In this document: piece by piece, positions 1 to 8,641 of the stretch
Layout of the letters: each line of letters starts with the position of its first letter
Position numbering within the stretch: the stretch's first letter is position 1
Position numbers and translations under genes: made by a program
DNA from: Maricaulis sp.
GTDB taxonomy: Bacteria; Pseudomonadota; Alphaproteobacteria; Caulobacterales; Maricaulaceae
Assembly (NCBI RefSeq): GCF_017643475.1
Contig: NZ_JAEPNI010000002.1
Location: 792,767 to 856,766 of the forward strand
Direction of reading: 5' to 3'
DNA length: 64,000 nucleotides
The notes under the pieces: generated by a model
Seen by the model: the letters and a program-made list of their open reading frames with translations, nothing else
Told to the model about the DNA's origin: nothing
Databases searched by the model: none

Positions 1-216
1 CCAGTCCGCCGCCTCACGATAGCGCGTTCGGAAGGCTTGATCGGGTTCGGAATGGGTGAGGTTCAGCCCGCCGCGGCCGGCCATGAGGAATTTGCGGCCA
101 AGCGTCGGCATGCGTTCAAACACGCTGACGCGATATCCGCGCTGACCGAGATTTTCGGCCGCGAAAAGCCCGGCAGGGCCTCCCCCTATGATGGCGATGT
201 GCGAGCCCGATGACAT
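1..216 (-). CDS. NAD(P)/FAD-dependent oxidoreductase, HI0933/BaiN-like (partial)
   Basis: Only the first 72 codons are in the window; the gene runs off the left edge. The start is the ATG at 216. The protein opens with a Rossmann FAD-binding fingerprint (IAIIGGGPAGLFAAE) and about 30 residues later has GRKFLMAGRGGLNLTHSEP, typical of the YhiN/BaiN flavoprotein family (also described as TIGR03862-like). Members are soluble flavoproteins of mostly unknown substrate, so no reaction is assigned. The gene diverges from the small gene at 328, leaving a 111-base shared upstream region. Confidence 0.8.
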   Translation of the reverse strand, partial: MSSGSHIAIIGGGPAGLFAAENLGQRGYRVSVFERMPTLGRKFLMAGRGGLNLTHSEPDQAFRTRYREAADW

Positions 217-327
217 GAGGCATGTCTAGGCGGGCTCGTGCAGAATTCCTAGCCCTGCGCTGATGCGCCGCTATCGAATCCAGCTCGAATCTGATCGAAT
301 GAACTCAACTGAACAAAGGGGCGCGCC

Positions 328-669
328 ATGAGTGATGAAATGACCAAAGAAAAGCCAGCCGCAGCTGATCCGGCAGCGCCATACGGTTCTGCAAACAATC
401 CGTCCGAACACGATGTTCTGAACCGTCTGGGCAAGGACGAACCCTATTTCATCATCCGGGGTGGGGACCCGCTCTCCGACGCGCTTGTCGAACTGCACGC
501 CTATATCGGTGCCGGTCAGAGTGGCGCAGCGCACGACACGCTGGAACGCATCCTGGCACTGACAGCGCAGGAACCGCCGCGCCCGGTCGGATCACCGAAA
601 TATCGCGAGACATTCAAGATCTCTGTCTCGATGGAACGCTATCGCGAAACGCATGGTCGTTCGCACTAG
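328..669 (+). CDS. hypothetical protein, 113 aa
   Basis: I do not recognise a family. The ATG at 328 follows a purine-rich AAAGGGG ten bases upstream, which supports a real gene. The first 25 residues are Lys/Ala/Pro-rich and probably disordered. Residues 38-75 (DEPYFIIRGGDPLSDALVELHAYIG and onward) look folded and helical, and the tail is basic. There is no signal peptide, membrane segment or cysteine, so a small cytoplasmic protein is likely. It converges with the cupin gene, the two stops being a few bases apart. Two GAATC sites lie just upstream (276-280, 287-291). Confidence 0.6.
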   Translation: MSDEMTKEKPAAADPAAPYGSANNPSEHDVLNRLGKDEPYFIIRGGDPLSDALVELHAYIGAGQSGAAHDTLERILALTAQEPPRPVGSPKYRETFKISVSMERYRETHGRSH

Positions 670-673
670 CTGA

Positions 674-1138
674 TCAATACGGTTCATCACGCTTGTTGGT
701 GAACACAGCCGGTTTCGAGTAACGTCCGGGCCTCACCCGCAGGTCGATGTCCGGGTACTCACCGGCATCCTCGTCACTGCGTGACCCGATCGCCAGGAAG
801 ACACAGTCCGCATCCGACCTGTTCTGCAGGTGATGGCCATTGCGTTCGCCTGCCGGAAAAGCTGCGGCCTCGCCCGGGCGCATCACACTCTCACCGTCAT
901 CAGTGACCAATACGGCCTCGCCCTCCAGCATGACAACCAGCTCGTCCTCATGAGTGTGCCAGTGCCGCTGGGAGGACCAGCCTCCCGGTTTCAGACGAAC
1001 CTGGTTGACGCCGAACTGGGTCAGCTCGCCTGCGGAAGCCAGACCTTGCCAGGACCGCGCCAGGCACGGCTCGTCAAACGGCGCGGGATAGCTTGAGCCG
1101 GACTTCTGCTCGAGCTCGGCGATACGAAATTTGCGCAT
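674..1138 (-). CDS. cupin-domain protein
   Basis: A 154-residue protein with a single cupin barrel. Residues about 58-72 carry the metal-ligand motif HWHTHEDELVVMLEGEA (cupin motif 1, with the two His and the Glu), and FPAGERNGHHLQNRSDADCVFLAIGS is motif 2 with the last His. Cupins of this kind are small metal-binding enzymes or sugar/ligand-binding proteins, and the substrate cannot be read from sequence. The ATG at 1138 has GAGGA upstream. It diverges from dapE with only 50 bases between the starts, so their promoters must overlap. Confidence 0.8.
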   Translation of the reverse strand: MRKFRIAELEQKSGSSYPAPFDEPCLARSWQGLASAGELTQFGVNQVRLKPGGWSSQRHWHTHEDELVVMLEGEAVLVTDDGESVMRPGEAAAFPAGERNGHHLQNRSDADCVFLAIGSRSDEDAGEYPDIDLRVRPGRYSKPAVFTNKRDEPY

Positions 1139-1188
1139 GGCTGCATCCTCATTCTGGTCCGCACGAACAAACCGGTTATGTTCGTTGT

Positions 1189-2352
1189 ATGGACACGAAA
1201 ACAGGCCATTCCAATCCCCTCGGGCTCGCCCAAAGACTGATCCAGCGCCCGTCGATCACCCCGGTTGATGCCGGCGCGCTTGATGTCATGCAACAGGCCC
1301 TGGAAGAGCTCGGCTTTTCCTGTCGGCGTTATCGTTTCGAGGATGTCGACAATCTCTATGCGCGCCTGGGTTCGGCCGAGCCGTGCTTCATGTTCGCAGG
1401 TCACACCGACGTCGTACCGCCGGGCGACGAAGAGGCCTGGACAAAGCCGCCTTTCGAGGCCGAGACCGATGACGGGGTCCTGTGGGGGCGTGGTGCCGCC
1501 GACATGAAGGGCGCGCTGGCTGCCATGGTCGCTGCGACGTCGCGCCATCTCCAAACCGGTGAATTGCGGGGCTCGATCGCCTATCTCATCACGGGTGACG
1601 AGGAAGGTCAGGCCATAAATGGAACCAAGAAGGTCCTGCAGGCCCTGGCCGAGGAAGGTGAGACGTTCAACCACTGCCTGGTGGGCGAACCAACCAACCC
1701 GCACCAGCTGGGTGAGACCATCAAGTCCGGCCGCCGGGGCAGTCTCAACTGCACCCTGATCTCGCGCGGGCGCCAGGGCCATGTCGCCTATCCCGAGCGT
1801 GCCGAGAACCCGATCCCGCCCTTGATGGCGGTGATCAACAAACTGCTCGCGCGCACACTGGATGAAGGCCATCACCCCTTCCAGCCTTCCAATCTGGAAG
1901 TTACGACGATCGATGTGGGAAACCCGACAACGAATGTGATCCCGGCCGAGGCACGGGCGAATTTCAACATCCGTTTCAACATCAAGCATACCGGCGATGA
2001 GCTCAGCCGCTGGATCCGGGACGAGGTAGCGCTGGTCGATCTCGATTTCGACGGCTCGATCGACGCCAGAATCCACGTCACCGGCGAAGCCTTCCTGACC
2101 CCGGCCGGGGAATTCACTACCCTGCTTCAGGATTGTGTCGAGGCTGAAACAGATCGCCGCCCCTCGCTGACAACCGGCGGAGGCACGTCAGACGCCCGCT
2201 TTATCCAGCTTTACGGACCGGTTGCCGAGTTCGGCCTTGTCGGCGCGACAATGCACCAGGTCGACGAGCGCGTGTCTGTTAGTGATATTGAAAGCCTGAC
2301 CCGCATCTATACCCGCATCCTGGATCGCTATTTCACGGACACGCCTGCATGA
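1189..2352 (+). CDS. dapE: succinyl-diaminopimelate desuccinylase
   Basis: 387 residues, normal for DapE. It hydrolyses N-succinyl-L,L-2,6-diaminopimelate to succinate and L,L-diaminopimelate in the cytoplasm, on the route to lysine and peptidoglycan. As an M20 metallopeptidase it shows the expected ligands: H72 in FAGHTDVVPPG, D105 in GRGAADMKG, and the catalytic glutamate E137 in TGDEEGQ. The C-terminal lid has TTGGGTSDARF and the final metal-ligand region MHQVDERV. The ATG at 1189 is chosen because the family similarity begins there; its ribosome-binding site is weak. The stop overlaps the next ATG (ATGA). Confidence 0.96.
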   Translation: MDTKTGHSNPLGLAQRLIQRPSITPVDAGALDVMQQALEELGFSCRRYRFEDVDNLYARLGSAEPCFMFAGHTDVVPPGDEEAWTKPPFEAETDDGVLWGRGAADMKGALAAMVAATSRHLQTGELRGSIAYLITGDEEGQAINGTKKVLQALAEEGETFNHCLVGEPTNPHQLGETIKSGRRGSLNCTLISRGRQGHVAYPERAENPIPPLMAVINKLLARTLDEGHHPFQPSNLEVTTIDVGNPTTNVIPAEARANFNIRFNIKHTGDELSRWIRDEVALVDLDFDGSIDARIHVTGEAFLTPAGEFTTLLQDCVEAETDRRPSLTTGGGTSDARFIQLYGPVAEFGLVGATMHQVDERVSVSDIESLTRIYTRILDRYFTDTPA

Positions 2353-2915
2353 TCCGCCTGATCGCAGAGGCCTATCTCGCTCTTGACGGCGCCCTCAAGG
2401 CGCTGACCTTCAAACCCGGCTGGGAGGCCGAGTTTGATGTCAGCATGAAAGGGTTCTGGCACTCATTCGCAGCGATCATTCCGGCCACGATTTGCCTGAT
2501 CTTCATCCATGTCGGCAGCGTCGATGCGGGCAGCCAGATCTCGCTGGTCCACCGCTTCATCCTGTTCGGCGTCTCCTGGGTCTTGTTCCCGGGGGCCGCA
2601 GCGATTGTTGCCGTGGTGTTGGGTGTGAAAGACCGTTTCGTACCCTGGGTGATCCTGCACAATTGGGGCGTCGTCTGGCTGTGGATGTTCCTGGCCCTGG
2701 TTTCGCTGATGCGCACCGCCGGCTTGATGAGCCAGGACTTCTTCGTCTTCGTGATGTTTCTCTACAGCTATCTGCGCTTTCTCGCTCACTGGAGGATTGC
2801 CTATGTCAGCCTGGGTCTGCCGACCATCACCTCGGCCTTTGCCACAGCGGTGCCACTGGTGATGGGCTTCATCTCCCAGGTTCTGGTCTACCAGGCCTTT
2901 CTGCCGGCATCCTAG
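2349..2915 (+). CDS. conserved membrane protein downstream of dapE
   Basis: 188 residues with about four or five hydrophobic segments (roughly residues 38-58, 72-92, 104-122, 130-150, 160-183). Its ATG overlaps the dapE stop by four bases, so the two are translationally coupled. A similar membrane protein of unknown function commonly follows dapE in alphaproteobacteria (from memory of family context). No catalytic motif is visible. It converges with truA, the two reading frames overlapping by four bases at their ends. A role related to the envelope is inference from position only. Confidence 0.75.
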   Translation: MIRLIAEAYLALDGALKALTFKPGWEAEFDVSMKGFWHSFAAIIPATICLIFIHVGSVDAGSQISLVHRFILFGVSWVLFPGAAAIVAVVLGVKDRFVPWVILHNWGVVWLWMFLALVSLMRTAGLMSQDFFVFVMFLYSYLRFLAHWRIAYVSLGLPTITSAFATAVPLVMGFISQVLVYQAFLPAS

Positions 2916-3667
2916 GCGCCTGACTTTCCGGGATAGTCCACTGCTGTCAGATACAGGCCATCCGGTGGTGCAACCGGGCCGCAGCGGCTGCGATCAGCTG
3001 CGTCCAGGGCGGACTTGAAATCCTTCGGCGTCCACTTGCCGACACCGACCTCCACCAGTGACCCCGTGATCGAGCGCACCTGGCGATGCAGGAAGGAACG
3101 CGCCTCGATGGTCAGCTGGACTTCCTCGCCATAACGGGCGACGGCGACACGATCGATCGACTTGACCGGGCTGTCGGCCTGGCACTGGGCATCGCGGAAA
3201 GTGGTGAAGTCATGTGTCCCGACCAGGAATTGCGCGGCCTGGTGCATGGCGTCGGCGTCCAGCGCCCGCGGCACCCGCCAGACCTGACCACGATCCAGCG
3301 TCAGCGGTACACGGCGATCGATGATGCGATAGAGATAGTGTCGCTGGGTGGCCGAGAACCGCGCATGGAAGTCATCCTCCACCCGTTCAGCGTCGAGCAC
3401 CGCAATCGGGTTGGGTTTGAGGTGATAGTTGAGCGCGTCACGGACCTTGTCTTCGGCCAGGTCCTTGGCGAGGTCGATATGCGCGACCTGCCCCAGCGCG
3501 TGCACACCACTATCGGTGCGTCCCGCGCCCTGGACAGTCACTTCGGCCTGGTCGAGCCGCGCGGCGGCCTTCTCGAGCTCTTCCTGGATCGAGGGGGCAT
3601 TGTCCTGCCGCTGCCATCCGGAAAACGGCCCGCCATCATATTCGATCGTCAGCTTGTAACGCGGCAT
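2912..3667 (-). CDS. truA: tRNA pseudouridine(38-40) synthase
   Basis: 251 residues. TruA converts uridines 38-40 of the tRNA anticodon arm to pseudouridine. The catalytic aspartate is D52 in [17 protein letters not shown], the family signature; RHYLYRI and the C-terminal [17 protein letters not shown] are also typical. The start [12 protein letters not shown] at 3667 is the true one; longer in-frame extensions run back into fmt and have no family similarity. The start sits inside the fmt stop (TGATG), so truA is coupled to fmt in an fmt-truA operon. Confidence 0.96.
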   Translation of the reverse strand: MPRYKLTIEYDGGPFSGWQRQDNAPSIQEELEKAAARLDQAEVTVQGAGRTDSGVHALGQVAHIDLAKDLAEDKVRDALNYHLKPNPIAVLDAERVEDDFHARFSATQRHYLYRIIDRRVPLTLDRGQVWRVPRALDADAMHQAAQFLVGTHDFTTFRDAQCQADSPVKSIDRVAVARYGEEVQLTIEARSFLHRQVRSITGSLVEVGVGKWTPKDFKSALDAADRSRCGPVAPPDGLYLTAVDYPGKSGA

Positions 3668-4599
3668 CAGCCCAGCACCGTTCCGGCCGGGATTGACGTG
3701 CCCCGCAGGAAGTCCTCGGCCTTCATCGCGCCCTTGCCCTCGCGTTGCAGCTTGATCAGGCGCACAGCGCCATCGCCACAGGCAATAGTCAGCGTGTCGT
3801 CGAGGGCGGTTCCTGCCCCACCCTCTGCGGAAACCGTCTCGGCCAGCAGGACTTTCACCCGCACCGGACCCTTCTCGCTGGCCAGCTGGAACCACGCTCC
3901 CGGGAAAGGCGAGAGGCCGCGGATATGATTGGCCAGCTCCGCTGCGGGCCGGGTCCAGTCGATACGCGCCACCTCGGAGGAAATCTTGTGCGCATAGGTC
4001 ACGCCGTCTTCGGGCTGCGGCACCGCTTCCAGCGAACCGCGTTCCAGCGCCGAGAGCGTGCGTGGCCACATCAGGGCACCGGCCTCCATCAGTCGGTCAT
4101 GCAGGCTCGCCGCCGTATCCTCGGATTTGATGGGAACCACTTCGGACAACAGGATCGGACCGGTATCAAGGCCCGCTTCCATCTGCTGGATCTGCACACC
4201 GGTCGTTGTGTCCCCCGCCATAATGGCGCGCTGGATCGGCGCCGCCCCCCGCCAGCGCGGCAACAGGCTGGCGTGCAGGTTCAGGCATCCATATTCCGGC
4301 GCGTCCAGCGCGTCCTGGGGCAGGATCTGGCCATAAGCGACCACGGCCGCCACATCGACATCCAGCGCGCGGAAACCGGCAATCACCTCGGGGTCCCGGA
4401 AACTGGCCGGCGTCTCGACGGGAATGCCCAGAATCTCGGCCAGCTGATGCACCGGCGTTTTCTGTTCGGACTGCCCGCGACCACGGCGACGCGGTGGCTG
4501 GGTATAGACGCGAGCGATCTCGTGCCCGGAAGCGGCGATTTCAGCGAGAGAGCGCGCAGCGAAGTCCGGCGTGCCCATGAAAGCAATGCGAAGTGTCAT
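3667..4599 (-). CDS. fmt: methionyl-tRNA formyltransferase
   Basis: 310 residues. Fmt formylates initiator Met-tRNA with 10-formyl-tetrahydrofolate. The catalytic residues are visible: N107 and H109 in [15 protein letters not shown] and D145 in [11 protein letters not shown]. The N-terminal Rossmann-like part begins [14 protein letters not shown], which fixes the start at 4599 rather than at an in-frame codon seven residues earlier. The C-terminal OB-fold part ends [11 protein letters not shown]. It is followed directly by truA. def, which usually precedes fmt, lies instead at 8055-8579, so the usual def-fmt pair is split. Confidence 0.96.
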   Translation of the reverse strand: MTLRIAFMGTPDFAARSLAEIAASGHEIARVYTQPPRRRGRGQSEQKTPVHQLAEILGIPVETPASFRDPEVIAGFRALDVDVAAVVAYGQILPQDALDAPEYGCLNLHASLLPRWRGAAPIQRAIMAGDTTTGVQIQQMEAGLDTGPILLSEVVPIKSEDTAASLHDRLMEAGALMWPRTLSALERGSLEAVPQPEDGVTYAHKISSEVARIDWTRPAAELANHIRGLSPFPGAWFQLASEKGPVRVKVLLAETVSAEGGAGTALDDTLTIACGDGAVRLIKLQREGKGAMKAEDFLRGTSIPAGTVLG

Positions 4600-4650
4600 G
4601 ACGCGGCTTAGAGCGCGCAAAACGGGGTCTCGTCAAGCCTGCGGACAGGC

Positions 4651-5229
4651 TTATTCGCTGCCCCAGGCTGGCGGCGGCAGCTCGACTTCCTCGGTCAGGT
4701 CGAACGTGACTTCAAAATGTCGATTGGGGCGGTCCAGCCCGTAGGTGAAAGTCTCGTCCGTGACCTCGATCGACCAGATATTGTCGATGGAGGCGAGATA
4801 GCCCTGTTCCTCGAACATCTGACGAGAGAAATCATCGGCCGGAAACTCGGCGCGCAGACCATAGGGTTTCTCGAGCGTGTCGCCACCGTACTGGGACAAC
4901 GCGTCCTCGGTACCATCCTCATGCCGATGATCGTGCTTGAAGCGCAAACCATGATCGATCTGGGTAATCACGAATGTGCGGCTGTGGTCATCGCCAACAT
5001 GGAACGGCGCGCGTACCTCGCTCGGCGAACAATCGCGGAAGTGAATGACCAGGCGTTCCGACGCCCAGTCGGCATCACGTGGATCATCACTGGTGATTTC
5101 ACCTGCAAAAGCCTTGCCGCACAACGCATTCATGCGTGCAATCAGCTCCGCACCCGGCGGAGTTTCAGCAGTACAGGATACAAGCATGCCGGCCGCACAC
5201 AGTGCGCCCAGACCACGAATAATCAGCAT
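4651..5229 (-). CDS. putative lipoprotein of unknown function
   Basis: 192 residues. The N-terminus is a lipoprotein signal: short hydrophobic run then GMLVSC with C19 as the lipidation site, so it is probably anchored in an envelope membrane. The mature part has two cysteines (C37 and C67 by my count) that could form a disulfide, and a strongly acidic body with the pieces RLVIHFRDCSPSEVRAPF and WSIEVTDETFTYGLDRPNRHFEVTFDL. I do not recognise a domain. A good GGGAGGG lies eight bases before the ATG. It sits between fmt and the divergent pirin gene. Confidence 0.7.
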   Translation of the reverse strand: MLIIRGLGALCAAGMLVSCTAETPPGAELIARMNALCGKAFAGEITSDDPRDADWASERLVIHFRDCSPSEVRAPFHVGDDHSRTFVITQIDHGLRFKHDHRHEDGTEDALSQYGGDTLEKPYGLRAEFPADDFSRQMFEEQGYLASIDNIWSIEVTDETFTYGLDRPNRHFEVTFDLTEEVELPPPAWGSE

Positions 5230-5383
5230 TTTCGCCCTCCCAAGCCCGCATACACTGACGTGAAACAGGCAAAGGTCAACTTACACCAGCACTCCTTCCA
5301 GGTTGGAATAAATACATTTCCAGATCACCGGATAGTCTGTGCGCGCCGAGGCGCTATCTGTGTCGAAACGACAGGAGCTTGGT

Positions 5384-6235
5384 ATGACCGATACAGCCAA
5401 CGCACTCAAATCACGACCGATTGATCATGTTCATCGCGGCATCCCCACGTCCGACGGCGCCGGCGTGAAGCTCACTCGCCTGCTCGGCCATCAGGGCCTG
5501 ATGCAGCTCGATCCCTTCCTGATGCTCGACTATTTCAGCTCCGACAATGCCGATGACTATATCGCCGGCTTTCCGGAACACCCCCATCGCGGTTTCGAAA
5601 CTGTCACCATCATGATCGAGGGCAAGATGCGCCATGGTGACAACAAGGGTCACTCCGGGGTCATCGAAAACGGCGGCATCCAGTGGATGACCGCAGGACG
5701 CGGCATCGTGCACTCGGAAATCCCTGAGCAGACTGATGGCCGCATGTGGGGATTCCAGCTTTGGGTGAACCTGCCCAGCCATCTCAAGATGACAGATCCG
5801 GGCTATCAGGAGTTTCCGCGCGAAGAAATCCCGGTTGATGAACGCGATGGCGCCTCTGTCCGGGTTCTGGCAGGCGAGCTGGCCAGCGGCCTTCGCGGTC
5901 CGGCACGCAGCGCGGCAATCGATCCGCTTTTGCTCGACATCACCCTGCAGCCTGGTGCCCGTTTCGTTGAGGCGGTGCCCGCCGAGCTGAACGGCTTCAT
6001 CGCCGTTTATCGTGGCCGGGTGACGGCTGTCGATACCGAAGTCTCCACACCGGCCCTGGCCGTGTTGGGCAAGGGCGATCAGCTCGACCTTGTCGCCGGT
6101 CCGGATGGCGCCAGCCTGCTGATCGTTGCCGGCAAGCCGATCGGCGAACCGGTCGCGCGGTACGGCCCCTTCGTCATGAACACCCAGGCGGAACTGCAAC
6201 AGGCCGTCACCGATTTCCAGGCGGGCCGCTTCTAG
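5384..6235 (+). CDS. pirin family protein
   Basis: 283 residues forming a bicupin. The N-terminal domain carries the pirin signature: HPHRGFETVTIMIEGKMRH, then IQWMTAGRGIVHSEIPE, which supply the iron-binding His and Glu residues. The C-terminal domain (about residues 165-280) is the less conserved pirin_C. Bacterial pirins are iron proteins, some with quercetin dioxygenase activity and some acting as redox-sensitive regulators; which applies here is unknown. The ATG at 5384 is preceded by CAGGAG. Only 28 bases separate it from the glutathionyl-hydroquinone reductase, suggesting a two-gene electrophile or quinone stress operon. Confidence 0.9.
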   Translation: MTDTANALKSRPIDHVHRGIPTSDGAGVKLTRLLGHQGLMQLDPFLMLDYFSSDNADDYIAGFPEHPHRGFETVTIMIEGKMRHGDNKGHSGVIENGGIQWMTAGRGIVHSEIPEQTDGRMWGFQLWVNLPSHLKMTDPGYQEFPREEIPVDERDGASVRVLAGELASGLRGPARSAAIDPLLLDITLQPGARFVEAVPAELNGFIAVYRGRVTAVDTEVSTPALAVLGKGDQLDLVAGPDGASLLIVAGKPIGEPVARYGPFVMNTQAELQQAVTDFQAGRF

Positions 6236-6263
6236 CCCCTAGGCAAGTTTCAGGAGAAGAGGC

Positions 6264-7238
6264 ATGGGCCTGCTCGTAGACGGGAAGTGGCAAGACAAAT
6301 GGTATGACACCAAGGCCTCGAAGGGACGCTTCGTGCGGTCCGAAGCCCAGTTGCGCAACTGGATCACCCCTGACGGGGAAGCCGGGCCAACCGGTCGCGG
6401 TGGCTTCCGGGCCGAGCCCGGGCGCTATCATCTTTATGTGTCCTACGCCTGCCCGTGGGCGCACCGGACTCTGATCTACCGTGCCCTGAAGGGGCTCGAG
6501 GATATGATCTCTGTCTCGGTTGTACACTGGTTCATGGCCGAGAATGGCTGGACCTTTGCCGAGGACAAGGACGGGATCGTCGGCGATGACCTCTTTGCCA
6601 AGAACTTCATGTACGAGGTCTATCTGCAGTCCGAGCCGGACTATTCCGGGCGAGTGACAGTGCCGGTGCTGTGGGACAAACGTACCAACCACATCGTTTC
6701 AAACGAGAGTTCGGAAATCATCCGCATGTTCAACTCTGCCTTTGACGGTGTGGGCGCCAGCCCGGGTGACTATTATCCCGCTGACAAACGTGCAGAGATC
6801 GATGCCATCAATGCTCGCGTCTACGACACGCTGAACAATGGCGTTTACCGCTCAGGTTTTGCCACGAACCAGGACGCCTATGAAGAGGCCGTCATCCCAC
6901 TGTTTGAGACGCTCGATTGGCTGGAGGACATTCTCTCCCGCCAGCGCTATCTGACCGGTGACACACCGACCGAAGCGGACTGGCGGACGCTGCCGACACT
7001 TCTGCGCTTCGACATGGTCTATTTCGGGCATTTCAAATGCAATCTGCGCCGCATTTCGGACTATCCGAACCTGTGGGCTTATACACGTGACCTGTACCAG
7101 ACGCCGGGCATCGCTGCTACCTTCAACCCGGACCATGCCAAGGCGCATTATTACGCCAGCCACGACACCATCAATCCCACGCGCATCGTGCCGGCCGGTC
7201 CGGTGATCGACTTCATGCAGCCGCACGGGCGGGGCTAG
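6264..7238 (+). CDS. yqjG: S-glutathionyl-hydroquinone reductase (ECM4/YqjG family)
   Basis: 324 residues, standard for the xi-class (omega-like) glutathione transferase family that removes glutathione from glutathionyl-hydroquinones. The catalytic cysteine is C63 in YVSYACPWAHRTLIYRALKG, with the CPWAHR signature. VPVLWDKRTNHIVSNESSEIIRMF is the thioredoxin-fold glutathione-binding segment, and the helical C-terminal domain holds YLTGDTPTEADWRTLPTLLRFD. A strong CAGGAGAAGAGG precedes the ATG. It is downstream of pirin in what appears to be one transcript. The stop overlaps the end of the convergent XRE gene by four bases. Confidence 0.93.
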   Translation: MGLLVDGKWQDKWYDTKASKGRFVRSEAQLRNWITPDGEAGPTGRGGFRAEPGRYHLYVSYACPWAHRTLIYRALKGLEDMISVSVVHWFMAENGWTFAEDKDGIVGDDLFAKNFMYEVYLQSEPDYSGRVTVPVLWDKRTNHIVSNESSEIIRMFNSAFDGVGASPGDYYPADKRAEIDAINARVYDTLNNGVYRSGFATNQDAYEEAVIPLFETLDWLEDILSRQRYLTGDTPTEADWRTLPTLLRFDMVYFGHFKCNLRRISDYPNLWAYTRDLYQTPGIAATFNPDHAKAHYYASHDTINPTRIVPAGPVIDFMQPHGRG

Positions 7239-7462
7239 TCCCCGCCAGCGGCCTCCTCTTCCAGGAAGAAAAGCTCATCCACCGAGGCGCCCAGCGCCTC
7301 GGCCATTTTCAGAGCGAGAATGGTCGAGGGCACAAAGATCCGGTTCTCTACCGTATTGATCGTCTTGCGTGTCACGCCAACAGCTTCGGCAAGCTGAGCC
7401 TGGGTCATGCCCTGCTCAGCGCGCCGTGCCTTGATGCGATTGCCCAGTTCGCTGACCTTCAT
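7235..7462 (-). CDS. small XRE-family transcriptional regulator
   Basis: 75 residues, almost entirely one helix-turn-helix. The HTH is RAEQGMTQAQLAEAVGVTRKTINTVE (about residues 15-40), and the protein ends in an acidic tail (FFLEEEAAGGD). These short regulators resemble the YozG/Cro-like group, often encoded with a small membrane protein. Its ATG overlaps the stop of the upstream membrane protein gene by four bases, so the pair is co-translated. Three direct repeats upstream of that gene (7944-7994) are the obvious candidate for an autoregulatory operator (inference). Confidence 0.9.
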   Translation of the reverse strand: MKVSELGNRIKARRAEQGMTQAQLAEAVGVTRKTINTVENRIFVPSTILALKMAEALGASVDELFFLEEEAAGGD

Positions 7463-7929
7463 TCCGCGTCACCGTCATCATCCCCGCCCATGCTGAGCAG
7501 GACAAAGGTGATCAGCGGCACGGAAATGCCGACAATCAGCAGGGCCCGGATGGCAATTTCCGCCGAGAACGTCACGAACATGTCCACTGCGAGCAAAGCT
7601 GCGATTGCGCCAATCAACGCCATATAGCCGATCCGCAGGGCGATGCGTTTGTGCTGGTCGAACAACTCGTCCTGGAGCACGGACTGGACCTTCGCCTTGG
7701 AAACGCGCCCTGCATAGACAAGGAACATGAAGCTTGCGAGGGCCCAGCCGATCGCGCCGATCAGAACAGAGAACACGATGACCAGGTTCGGCTCATCGCC
7801 GCCCCACCCGCGTTCGACCACCAGATCCTCGGCCAGCTGCCCACCCTGCCAGACAACAAAGGACAGTGCTGCCAGCGACAGCGTCATATCGCGTTGCCGG
7901 ATTAGCTTGTTGATCGTGTCCATTACCAT
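7459..7929 (-). CDS. membrane protein partner of the XRE regulator
   Basis: 156 residues from the ATG at 7929, chosen because GAGGAT sits just upstream; an in-frame ATG at 7923 is also possible, and a longer extension would run into the operator repeats. There are four likely membrane helices: residues about 13-31, 46-66, 92-112 and 118-140. The tail is acidic (GGDDDGDAE). I do not recognise a characterised family. Similar small polytopic proteins are found translationally coupled to compact XRE regulators, where they may sense membrane state or sequester the regulator (inference). Confidence 0.8.
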   Translation of the reverse strand: MVMDTINKLIRQRDMTLSLAALSFVVWQGGQLAEDLVVERGWGGDEPNLVIVFSVLIGAIGWALASFMFLVYAGRVSKAKVQSVLQDELFDQHKRIALRIGYMALIGAIAALLAVDMFVTFSAEIAIRALLIVGISVPLITFVLLSMGGDDDGDAE

Positions 7930-7943
7930 ATCCTCGTGTAACT

Positions 7944-7994
7944 CAAACGCTACATGATACGCAAACGTTACATAATGGGCAGTCAAGGTTACAT
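7944..7994. promoter_or_regulatory. three direct repeats, putative operator
   Basis: On the plus strand CAAACGCTACAT (7944-7955), CAAACGTTACAT (7962-7973) and the shorter CAAGGTTACAT (7984-7994) recur with 18- and 21-base spacing. They lie immediately upstream of the membrane-protein/XRE gene pair and overlap a TTGACT that could be its minus-strand -35 element. About two helical turns between copies suits a regulator bound on one DNA face. The likely binder is the XRE protein encoded at 7235-7462. Confidence 0.5.
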
Positions 7995-8000
7995 ACAGGA

Positions 8001-8032
8001 AAAACCCGCCGGGCCAGGCCGCGGCGGGTTTT
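8001..8032 (-). terminator. intrinsic terminator downstream of def
   Basis: Ten-base stem AAAACCCGCC / GGCGGGTTTT with a 12-base GC-rich loop, 22 bases beyond the def stop. Read on the minus strand the stem ends in a run of T. Because the stem is flanked by A and T runs it could also work in the opposite direction. Confidence 0.8.
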
Positions 8033-8054
8033 GATGCTCAACTGGATCGTGAGA

Positions 8055-8579
8055 TCAGGCCGCGTCGCGACCCTTTTCCTTCTCGTACTTCCTGACCTTC
8101 TGGACCGCGCGCTGACGCTTGAGTCGGGAGAGGTAATCAATGAAGAGAACACCTTCCAGATGATCCATCTCGTGCTGGATACAGGTCGCGAACATGCCTT
8201 CCGCGATCTCCTCCACCTCGTTGCCGTCATAATCGAGATAGGTGATCTTGATACGGTCTGGCCGCTCGATTGTCTCGTAGTAACCCGGCACGGAAAGACA
8301 GCCCTCGTCATAGGGACGCTTCTCACCGGACGGGTCGGACAGCACGGGATTGACGAAGAACTTCGCCTCGGCCTTTTCCTCCGGTCCGGACAGATCCATC
8401 ACGATGATGCGCTTGGGCACGCCAACCTGGATCGCGGCAAGACCGATACCATCGGCCTCGTACATCGTCTCCAGCATGTCATCCATGAGCGCACGGATCT
8501 CGTCATCCACCTTGTCGACAGGTTGGGAGATCTCTTTGAGGATCGGGTTCGGGACCGTCAGGATTTCACGAATAGCCAT
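8055..8579 (-). CDS. def: peptide deformylase
   Basis: 174 residues from the ATG at 8579. It removes the formyl group from nascent protein N-termini. All three family motifs are present: [10 protein letters not shown] (residues 44-53), EGCLSVPG with metal ligand C94, and QHEMDHLEG with ligands H136 and H140 and catalytic E137. The C-terminal basic helix ([22 protein letters not shown]) is usual in alphaproteobacteria. It follows rmuC by 62 bases and ends in a strong terminator, so def and its partner fmt are transcribed separately here. Confidence 0.96.
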   Translation of the reverse strand: MAIREILTVPNPILKEISQPVDKVDDEIRALMDDMLETMYEADGIGLAAIQVGVPKRIIVMDLSGPEEKAEAKFFVNPVLSDPSGEKRPYDEGCLSVPGYYETIERPDRIKITYLDYDGNEVEEIAEGMFATCIQHEMDHLEGVLFIDYLSRLKRQRAVQKVRKYEKEKGRDAA

Positions 8580-8641
8580 AGCCGTTAGATAAGCCTGCAA
8601 GCTTAACCGATCAAGAAGATGACGCGGCTGGGGACGACGGC

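Noticed and set aside
3668..4069. In-frame extension of TruA upstream of 3667
   Set aside because: It runs inside fmt in another frame and has no TruA similarity, whereas [12 protein letters not shown] is the family start.
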